From Clostridiales bacterium (lineage in GTDB: Bacteria; Bacillota; Clostridia; Saccharofermentanales; Saccharofermentanaceae): DNA of 12,403 bases. The position numbers and the translations under genes are program-made. The stretch spans positions 1 to 12,403 of the forward strand of contig DNAE01000035.1 in NCBI GenBank assembly GCA_003543635.1, written 5' to 3'. This document shows positions 1-4,920 of the stretch, in pieces. The notes beneath the pieces were generated by a model. The model was not told where the DNA came from. It did no database searches and saw nothing but the letters and a program-made list of their open reading frames with translations. How positions within the stretch are numbered: position 1 is the stretch's first letter; every line of letters starts with the position of its first letter.

Positions 1-86
1 ATGACGTTATCGTACATCTGCCAGAAGGCGGTGATGGCGAGGAAGGCCAGTCCCACGAGAATTGTGTTTTTGTAGTTGAGCTTCAT
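1..86 (-). CDS. MFS transporter, N-terminal fragment (continues beyond left edge)
   Basis: Only the first 28 codons are visible, read leftwards from an ATG at 86-84. They give a short basic N-terminus (MKLNYKNT) followed by a hydrophobic stretch containing AFLAITAFWQMYDN. This resembles the first transmembrane helix of the SLC45/GPH-like MFS sugar transporters common in Clostridia, where an FWQ.YDN motif ends helix 1. A GGGAGG Shine-Dalgarno lies about 8 nt upstream of the ATG on the minus strand, which supports this start. The gene is divergent from the GH17 glucanase, so an oligosaccharide substrate is a reasonable inference. The family assignment rests on 28 residues recalled by resemblance, and the substrate cannot be read from the sequence. 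Confidence 0.7.
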   Translation of the reverse strand, partial: MKLNYKNTILVGLAFLAITAFWQMYDNV

Positions 87-158
87 TTTGAAGTCCTCCC
101 GGGAGCTTTTCATGATAATATTAAGATAACACAATATCCCCTGAAAGGAGACACACGT
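87..158. promoter_or_regulatory. Divergent intergenic region between the transporter and the GH17 gene
   Basis: These 72 bases must hold the promoters or ribosome sites for both divergent genes. Visible are the minus-strand Shine-Dalgarno of the transporter (about 95-101), an AT-rich core with a perfect 8-bp palindrome TAATATTA at 116-123, and the AAAGGAG ribosome site of the GH17 gene at 144-150. Several TATAAT-like hexamers can be drawn in the AT-rich core, but none pairs with a good -35 box, so no promoter is called precisely. The palindrome is short enough to be chance. Confidence 0.4.
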
Positions 159-1043
159 ATGGAGTATCTGCAGTTTGGAAAAGCGATCTGTTATTCAGGC
201 TACAGGAAAGGTCAGAGTCCCAAGGGATCATGCCCTTCCAAGGAACAGGTGGAGGAGGATATCAAGATCCTCAATGACTCGGGGTACAGATACCTCCGTA
301 TGTACGATCCCAACGACCATGCAAGGTTCGTCCTGGAGACCATAAGGGACAAGGGCTACCCCATTAAGTGCATGGTGGGCATCGACTCCGATAACGAGAT
401 CAATAATCCCGGGTGTCCCTTCGAGGACCAGCACTATACCCCCGAGGAGCTTGCCGCCCACAGGGCGAGGAACGACGCCGAGCTGGATAAGCTCATCGCC
501 CTGGCGAAGGAATTCGACGATGAGATCTGCGCCGTTTCCGTGGGCAACGAGAATACTCCCCCCTGGGGCCAGCACATGGTATCCGAGGGGAGGCTCATAA
601 GCCACGTGAGAAAGCTCAAGGAAAACCTCGATAAGCCCGTCACCTTCTGCGAGGGCTTCTCCGACTGGCCCAATATCAGGGACCTGGCAAGGGAAGTGGA
701 CATCATAAGCGTCCACAGCTATCCCTACCACTACAGCGGAGATCTGGAGAATGCCGTCTCCGATAACAGGATGCACTACGCCAAGATGAGGGAGATGTTC
801 CCGGATAAGCAGGTCATCTTCACGGAGGTGGGGTGGAGCTCGAACTCCCACGACAACGAGAAGCCCCACGCCACCTTGGAGAACGAGAAGAGATATATAA
901 CGGAACTTCAGAAGTGGATAGAGGAGGATAAGGTCATCGCCTTTATCTTCGAGGCCTTCGACGAACTCTGGAAGGGTGACTTTAAGGACTCCTCGGAGTG
1001 CAACTTCGGCCTTTATAACGAGGAGAGATCTCCCAAGTGGTAA
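159..1043 (+). CDS. Glycoside hydrolase family 17-type beta-1,3-glucanase, cytoplasmic
   Basis: The 294-residue protein has the layout of a bacterial GH17 (COG5309-like) TIM-barrel glucanase. Visible landmarks are an early strand YRYLRMYDPND, the acid/base motif SVGNEN with Glu131, a mid-barrel VDIISVHSYPYHY, the nucleophile motif FTEVGWS with Glu223, and a closing EAFDELWK...NFGLYNEERSPKW typical of the family C-terminus. Both catalytic glutamates are present and the length suits a single domain. No signal peptide or membrane segment is visible, so it should act inside the cell on imported short beta-glucans, probably beta-1,3-linked. The ATG at 159 follows AAAGGAG by 8 nt. It is divergent from an MFS transporter and lies upstream of a sugar-sensing diguanylate cyclase, consistent with an uptake-and-cleavage unit. 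Exact linkage specificity is not readable. Confidence 0.82.
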   Translation: MEYLQFGKAICYSGYRKGQSPKGSCPSKEQVEEDIKILNDSGYRYLRMYDPNDHARFVLETIRDKGYPIKCMVGIDSDNEINNPGCPFEDQHYTPEELAAHRARNDAELDKLIALAKEFDDEICAVSVGNENTPPWGQHMVSEGRLISHVRKLKENLDKPVTFCEGFSDWPNIRDLAREVDIISVHSYPYHYSGDLENAVSDNRMHYAKMREMFPDKQVIFTEVGWSSNSHDNEKPHATLENEKRYITELQKWIEEDKVIAFIFEAFDELWKGDFKDSSECNFGLYNEERSPKW

Positions 1044-1153
1044 GCTTCGATCTCTTTGATATCATCGTCGTAGGGATCGCCGTTCTCATTGCGGTATATA
1101 CGGGGCTTTTCCTCCTGGGGAGGTATCAGCGGGGAAATAAGCGGAAACATTAA
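1037..1153 (+). CDS. Small single-pass membrane protein, 38 residues, GTG start
   Basis: The GTG at 1037 lies inside the last sense codons of the GH17 gene and opens a 38-codon frame that ends TAA at 1151-1153, overlapping that gene by 7 nt. AGGAG at 1021-1025 sits 11 nt upstream, and an in-frame stop at 1016-1018 leaves GTG 1037 as the only ordinary start. The translation begins MVSFDLFD, then an uninterrupted hydrophobic stretch of about 19 residues (IIVVGIAVLIAVYTGLFLL), then a strongly basic tail (GRYQRGNKRKH). The positive-inside rule predicts N-out/C-in. I do not recognise a family. The overlap suggests translational coupling to the glucanase. It could be an accessory peptide for the neighbouring transporter, which is speculation, or a chance frame. 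The clear membrane-helix-plus-basic-tail pattern argues for a real gene. Confidence 0.55.
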   Translation: MVSFDLFDIIVVGIAVLIAVYTGLFLLGRYQRGNKRKH

Positions 1154-1194
1154 CACTTTAGCAAAATAAACGTAAAAAACTGTTTGCGCCCATA

Positions 1195-1203
1195 TGCTAT
1201 ATT
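1195..1203 (+). promoter_or_regulatory. Candidate extended -10 promoter of the diguanylate cyclase gene
   Basis: TGCTATATT fits an extended -10 (TGnTATAAT with one mismatch). Upstream at 1161-1180 is an A-rich tract that could act as an UP element, but no convincing -35 box is found at 16-18 bp. The expected start near 1210 would leave a leader of only about 15 nt before the ATG, just enough for the GGAGGA ribosome site at 1212-1217. The rest of 1154-1224 shows no other feature. Confidence 0.35.
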
Positions 1204-1224
1204 GTAAGAGCGGAGGACGGCATA

Positions 1225-3537
1225 ATGACTGACAGAAGACTTAACATCGGTTTTCTCATCGACGATCTGGACAACTACTTCTCGGCCCAGGCCTGTAAGG
1301 GTGCGGAACTTGCCGCCAAGGCCCTGGATGCCAACCTGTTCATATTCCCGGGACACTATCTGGGCATGACGGACAGTAAGTATGAGGGGATGGAGTTCGA
1401 GTATCAGTACAATACCGTCTTCGAACTGGAATCCATCAAGTCGGCGGATATCCTCTACGTCCTCATGGGTACCATCGGATCGAGAGCTCCCATGGAACTT
1501 CAGTACGAATTCCTGTCCAAGCTCCCCAAGGTGCCCGTTGTCACGCTCTTTTCCGCCTATGACGGATACCCTTCCGTCATGTTCGATAACCGCTCGGGCT
1601 TCAGGAAGGCGATACTCCACCTGATAAATAAGCACGGGACGAAGAAGCTGGGATTCGTATCGGGTCCTCCCACCAACAGGGATGCCGTGGAAAGGCTCGA
1701 GACCTTCAGGGCGACCATGGAAGAGGCGGGGCTCGAGGTCCCCGACAGTGCCGTGGTATACGGTAACTTCACCGAGAATTCCGATGCGGTGGTGGAGGAG
1801 CTCCTCAATAACAACAAAGACCTGGAGGGCATCGTTTTCGCCAATGACAATATGGCCGTTGGCGGTTACCGGGCCATCAGGAAGGCCGGACTTACCCCGG
1901 GCAGGGACATCAAGTGCGTAAGCTACGACGACGATTTCTTCGCGGTGTCCATGGATCCTCCACTCTCGACGGTGGAGGCAAGCTCCGCGGAACTCACCTA
2001 CAGGGCGGTATTGAACGCCAGGAATTACATTAACAAGACCCACCTGGATGCCACCGAGGTGGAAACACATCTCGTCCAGAGGAACTCCTGCGGATGCGAG
2101 GAACTGGACGTGGACGAAATGAGCAGCAGGCTCGGCATCGACCTTATGGCCGCGGGGGACAAGTCCTTCATAGAATCTGTCAAGAACTACCTCTTCGGTA
2201 TCTTTGCCGACGATGCCCCCATGATAAGGATCAAGGATGCCCTCACGGGATTCTTCAATGCCTTTACTGACTTTGCCCACGGAGAAGGGGATGTGACCCG
2301 TTCCGCCGTGGAAGAGAGCTTCTCGGCGATACTTAAGACCGACATATTGCTCTATACCACCCCCGAGCGTTTCTTTAACGTCCTTCAGACGATGCAGGCC
2401 CGCTCCGAGGAGATAGTCATGGTGGACGAGAGAAAGCTCATCGTGAACAACATGTTCTCGAACTTTTACAGGCAGATGAGCTTTGCCGGGGTCTCCATGA
2501 CCAGGTCCGTATCCACCAGGATGGAGAGGGTATCGAGACTCGTCAACAAGCAGACCGGGGATATATTCCTCATGTCCGGGGAGGAGGAGACCCCCTACGA
2601 GCATCTCATCTCCGGCCTTACCACCGTGGGATTCAGGAGGTCCTTCCTCTATCTTTTCCAGGGCAATAACAAGAACTGCGGGGACGATAACTGGAAGTGC
2701 CCCAAGACCATGCTCCTCAAGGCGGTGAGCGACGAGAGGGGAGACCGGAAGCTCTCCGAGAACCAGCAGCTCATCAGGACCCAGAGTATGTTTACCAACG
2801 AGCATGTCATCCCCGACAGGCGCCTCACCATGACGGTGTTCCCCCTCTTCGTGGGAGAGGATCTTTACGGCATGCTGGTGAACGAATTGGATTCCAATGA
2901 CTTCGGAAGCGTATCCCCCGTGGCATATCAGCTCTCCGTCACCATGAAGTCCATGATCATGATCGAGGAGCAGAACAAGGTCAAGAAGAACCTTCAGGAA
3001 TCCCTGGAGCAGTTCATGCGGGATAACAGCATGCTGGATGAGATGAGCAAGTCCGACGAGCTCACGGGCCTCTATAACAGGCGCGGCTTCCTGGACTACA
3101 CCCAGAAGGCTATTTCGGACCCGGCCAACAAGGGCGAAAAGGCTCTCATTTGCTACGCCGACATGGATAACCTCAAGATGGTCAACGACAAGTTCGGCCA
3201 CGACGACGGCGACTTCTCCCTCCGGGAGATCGCGTCCATCCTCAAGGATACCTTCAGGAGCACCGACATAGTCGGAAGGCTCGGAGGCGACGAGTTCGTT
3301 GCCTTCGCCATAACCGGGGTGGACCACTACGAGGAGACCATCAAGGCCAGGATCGATTCCATCACCAAAAAGCACAATGAGAAGGCGGGGAAACCCTACC
3401 CCATCGAGATGAGTACCGGCGTATACGAATTCGTCTGTTCCCCGGAGATCGATATCTACGAGATCCTGGATCTGGCGGACGAGAAGCTCTACGCTGAGAA
3501 AAACGAGAAGAAGGCCCGCAGGGGCACCTACAGATAA
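1225..3537 (+). CDS. LacI-type sugar-binding sensor / GGDEF diguanylate cyclase
   Basis: This 770-residue soluble protein should make c-di-GMP from two GTP. Residues 5-285 form a LacI/periplasmic-binding-protein-like sensor (RRLNIGFLIDDLDNYF, KKLGFVSGP, IVFANDNMAVGG, IKCVSYDDD) with no helix-turn-helix in front, closed by an SCGC motif (Cys289, Cys291). Residues about 300-590 are a linker and probable GAF-like region ending in a coiled coil (IMIEEQNKVKKNLQESLEQF). The GGDEF domain starts at SDELTGLYNRRG (610-621). Metal-binding Asp646 lies in ADMDNLK, the active site is GGDEF at 687-691, and an RxxD inhibitory site (RSTD, 678-681) sits five residues before it, so product inhibition is expected. 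The ATG at 1225 follows GGAGGA by 7 nt. Because DNA binding is absent, the sensor probably drives the cyclase allosterically, plausibly with a glucan-derived sugar given the neighbours. The ligand is inferred. Confidence 0.9.
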   Translation: MTDRRLNIGFLIDDLDNYFSAQACKGAELAAKALDANLFIFPGHYLGMTDSKYEGMEFEYQYNTVFELESIKSADILYVLMGTIGSRAPMELQYEFLSKLPKVPVVTLFSAYDGYPSVMFDNRSGFRKAILHLINKHGTKKLGFVSGPPTNRDAVERLETFRATMEEAGLEVPDSAVVYGNFTENSDAVVEELLNNNKDLEGIVFANDNMAVGGYRAIRKAGLTPGRDIKCVSYDDDFFAVSMDPPLSTVEASSAELTYRAVLNARNYINKTHLDATEVETHLVQRNSCGCEELDVDEMSSRLGIDLMAAGDKSFIESVKNYLFGIFADDAPMIRIKDALTGFFNAFTDFAHGEGDVTRSAVEESFSAILKTDILLYTTPERFFNVLQTMQARSEEIVMVDERKLIVNNMFSNFYRQMSFAGVSMTRSVSTRMERVSRLVNKQTGDIFLMSGEEETPYEHLISGLTTVGFRRSFLYLFQGNNKNCGDDNWKCPKTMLLKAVSDERGDRKLSENQQLIRTQSMFTNEHVIPDRRLTMTVFPLFVGEDLYGMLVNELDSNDFGSVSPVAYQLSVTMKSMIMIEEQNKVKKNLQESLEQFMRDNSMLDEMSKSDELTGLYNRRGFLDYTQKAISDPANKGEKALICYADMDNLKMVNDKFGHDDGDFSLREIASILKDTFRSTDIVGRLGGDEFVAFAITGVDHYEETIKARIDSITKKHNEKAGKPYPIEMSTGVYEFVCSPEIDIYEILDLADEKLYAEKNEKKARRGTYR

Positions 3538-3551
3538 TCTGAAAATCATTT

Positions 3552-3613
3552 AACTTGAGACAACGATAAAAAACATTAATGAACCGTGACTTTCTGTCGC
3601 GGCTCAAGTTTAT
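3552..3613 (+). terminator. Possible terminator or structured 3' end after the cyclase gene
   Basis: A 7-bp stem with one G-U pair (CCGTGAC 3584-3590, loop TTTCT, GTCGCGG 3596-3602) is immediately abutted by the right arm of a perfect 8-bp inverted repeat, AACTTGAG at 3552-3559 and CTCAAGTT at 3603-3610. Together they form a large two-stem structure. The bases after it (TATTTAACAC) are AT-rich but not a proper T-run, so intrinsic termination may be weak. It lies between two differently purposed transcription units, where a terminator is expected. Confidence 0.4.
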
Positions 3614-3631
3614 TTAACACAAAAAGAGGGG

Positions 3632-3646
3632 AGCACGTGCTAAAAT
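3632..3646 (+). promoter_or_regulatory. Candidate extended -10 promoter with overlapping palindrome for the hdr-flx operon
   Basis: TGCTAAAAT at 3638-3646 is an extended -10 (TGnTAtAAT-like, one mismatch). A perfect 10-bp palindrome, AGCACGTGCT at 3632-3641, overlaps its upstream half. No good -35 is found at standard spacing; TTTAAC/TTAACA near 3613-3619 is about 21-22 bp away, which is too far. A repressor on the palindrome would cover the -10, so it is a candidate operator. The expected start near 3652 gives a leader of about 80 nt. The overlap of two weak signals is the only support. Confidence 0.35.
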
Positions 3647-3668
3647 CAATATGGCTTATGTTGAGATA

Positions 3669-3702
3669 CTGTCGGTTCATCCGGCAGAAAGCGTAAGCTT
3701 TC
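3669..3702 (+). promoter_or_regulatory. Two abutting hairpins in the hdrB leader
   Basis: The first hairpin pairs CTGTCGG (3669-3675) with CCGGCAG (3681-3687), seven pairs with one G-U and a TTCAT loop. The second pairs GAAAGC (3687-3692) with GCTTTC (3697-3702), six perfect pairs closed by a GTAA tetraloop of the stable GNRA type. They share base 3687, so they can stack or compete. A pyrimidine-rich stretch ATATTCTCTATTTTT follows, then the hdrB ribosome site at 3720. Neither arm is complementary to that ribosome site. The role is unknown: RNA stabilisation, attenuation or a protein target are all possible. Confidence 0.4.
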
Positions 3703-3719
3703 ATATTCTCTATTTTTGC

Positions 3720-3726
3720 AGGGAGG
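3720..3726 (+). promoter_or_regulatory. Ribosome binding site that fixes the hdrB start
   Basis: AGGGAGG lies 4 nt before the ATG at 3731. The spacing is short but the match is strong. Because it falls inside the alternative TTG-initiated extension at 3716, it favours ATG 3731 over TTG 3716. The protein then starts at MKYSYYPGCT, where HdrB proteins normally begin. Confidence 0.75.
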
Positions 3727-3730
3727 AACC

Positions 3731-4522
3731 ATGAAATACAGTTATTACCCCGGATGTACCCTGAAGAACAAGGCACAGGATCTGGACAGGTATGCCAGAC
3801 TTTCTGCGGCTGCACTTGGGTTTGAACTGGAAGAGATCCCCGAATGGCAGTGCTGCGGAGGAGTTTATCCTCTTGGTACAGACGAGATCGCCACAAAGCT
3901 CTCGTCCGTAAGAGCACTTAACTACGCCAAGGAACAGGGACAGGACCTTATCACATTGTGCACGGCCTGCCACCACGTTCTGAAGCGCGTCAACGACGAC
4001 ATGAGGAATGTCGAGGATATCTCTACGAGAGCAAACAACTATATGCAGCTTGACGAGCCCTACAAGGGCGAGACGAATGTCATGCATTTCCTTGAAGTGA
4101 TCAGAGACAGGATCGGATTCGACGAGCTCAAGAGCAAGGTCGTTAATCCCCTCACGGGAAAGAAGGTCGGCGCATATTACGGATGCCTGGTATTAAGACC
4201 CGGCAAGATCCTCGAATTCGACGATCCCGAGAATCCCAAGGTCATGGAGGACTTCATCAGAGCCCTCGGCGCGGAGCCCGTTATCTATCCTTACAGGAAC
4301 GAGTGCTGCGGCGCTTATACGTCACTCAAGGACGGCGGCATTTCCCAGGAGAGGACGAAGCTCATCTTCGATTCTTCCAAGGGATTCGGTGCAGATATGC
4401 TCATCACGGCATGTCCTCTTTGCATGTATAACCTTAACAAGTCCGAAGCGGACACAAAGGTTCCCGTTTACTATTTCACGGAGCTTCTCGCAGAGGCTCT
4501 CGGAGTAAAGGAGGGTAACTAA
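3731..4522 (+). CDS. hdrB: HdrB, heterodisulfide reductase subunit B-like CCG protein
   Basis: This 263-residue protein carries two complete CCG domains. The first has Cys9, Cys41-Cys42, Cys77 and Cys80 (PGC, QCCGG, CTAC); the second has Cys152, Cys192-Cys193, Cys228 and Cys231 (YGC, ECCGA, CPLC). In methanogen HdrB these ten cysteines bind two noncubane [4Fe-4S] clusters that split the CoM-S-S-CoB disulfide, and the spacing here is nearly the same. Bacteria of this type are not known to use CoM or CoB, so the substrate or electron acceptor is unknown. Family alternatives are a DsrC-like protein disulfide, or an electron hand-over to a partner such as the fumarate-reductase-type subunits at the end of this operon. 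It is first in the operon, and its TAA overlaps the hdrC ATG by one base (TAATG), implying coupled translation. No membrane segment is seen. Confidence 0.93.
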   Translation: MKYSYYPGCTLKNKAQDLDRYARLSAAALGFELEEIPEWQCCGGVYPLGTDEIATKLSSVRALNYAKEQGQDLITLCTACHHVLKRVNDDMRNVEDISTRANNYMQLDEPYKGETNVMHFLEVIRDRIGFDELKSKVVNPLTGKKVGAYYGCLVLRPGKILEFDDPENPKVMEDFIRALGAEPVIYPYRNECCGAYTSLKDGGISQERTKLIFDSSKGFGADMLITACPLCMYNLNKSEADTKVPVYYFTELLAEALGVKEGN

Positions 4523-4917
4523 TGACCAAGCAAGAGATCGATAAGAACGTAGAGCTCATCAAGGAGATCAGCGGTTGCGATCCCTACAAGTGCATGAAGT
4601 GCGGCAAGTGCTCCGGCTCCTGCCCTTCCTTCAATGAGATGGACATCAAGCCCCATCAGTTCGCTTCCTACATCATAAACGGAAACGTCGAGGAACTCGT
4701 CGCTTCCAAGTCGCTCTGGAAGTGCCTCACATGCCTGGCATGTATCGAGAGGTGCCCCAGAAACGTTCAGCCCGGTAAGCTCATTGATGCTGCAAGACAG
4801 CTCGTGGAGAGGGAGAGAGGCGGAGACCACCTTACGGCGGACGAGATCCCCGAACTCCTCAACGAGGATATCCCTCAGCAGCTCCTTGTAAGCGCATACC
4901 GCAGGTACAGGAGGTAA
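4522..4917 (+). CDS. hdrC: HdrC, 2x[4Fe-4S] electron-transfer subunit
   Basis: The small 131-residue ferredoxin-like protein has two classical [4Fe-4S] motifs, CMKCGKCSGSCP and CLTCLACIERCP, separated by a helical spacer. This is the two-cluster arrangement of HdrC, which wires the HdrA flavin to HdrB. Each set has all four cysteines. Length is somewhat shorter than many methanogen HdrC proteins, but the domain is complete and the basic tail YRRYRR looks like a natural end. Its ATG overlaps the hdrB stop, and hdrA starts 3 nt after its own stop, so it sits between its two expected partners. No hydrophobic segment suggests membrane anchoring, unlike HdrE-type systems. Confidence 0.92.
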   Translation: MTKQEIDKNVELIKEISGCDPYKCMKCGKCSGSCPSFNEMDIKPHQFASYIINGNVEELVASKSLWKCLTCLACIERCPRNVQPGKLIDAARQLVERERGGDHLTADEIPELLNEDIPQQLLVSAYRRYRR

Positions 4918-4920
4918 CTT

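Noticed and set aside
1150..3549. 799-codon open frame on the minus strand opposite the diguanylate cyclase gene
   Set aside because: It is the codon-aligned shadow of a clearly recognised plus-strand gene. The host gene rarely uses TTA, CTA and TCA codons, which would be stops on the other strand, so long antisense frames arise automatically. Its translation shows no recognisable domain.
3601..3625. Possible Rex (NADH-sensing repressor) site around TTAACACAA upstream of the hdr operon
   Set aside because: Only one half-site resembles the TTGTTAAnnnnTTAACAA consensus. The expected left half reads TCAAGT, so the palindrome is not there, although Rex control would make biological sense.
3539..3730. 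Riboswitch or T-box in the hdrB leader
   Set aside because: The leader after the candidate promoter is only about 80 nt, with two short hairpins. I recognise no T-box motif, FMN or other riboswitch core, and no terminator/antiterminator pair.
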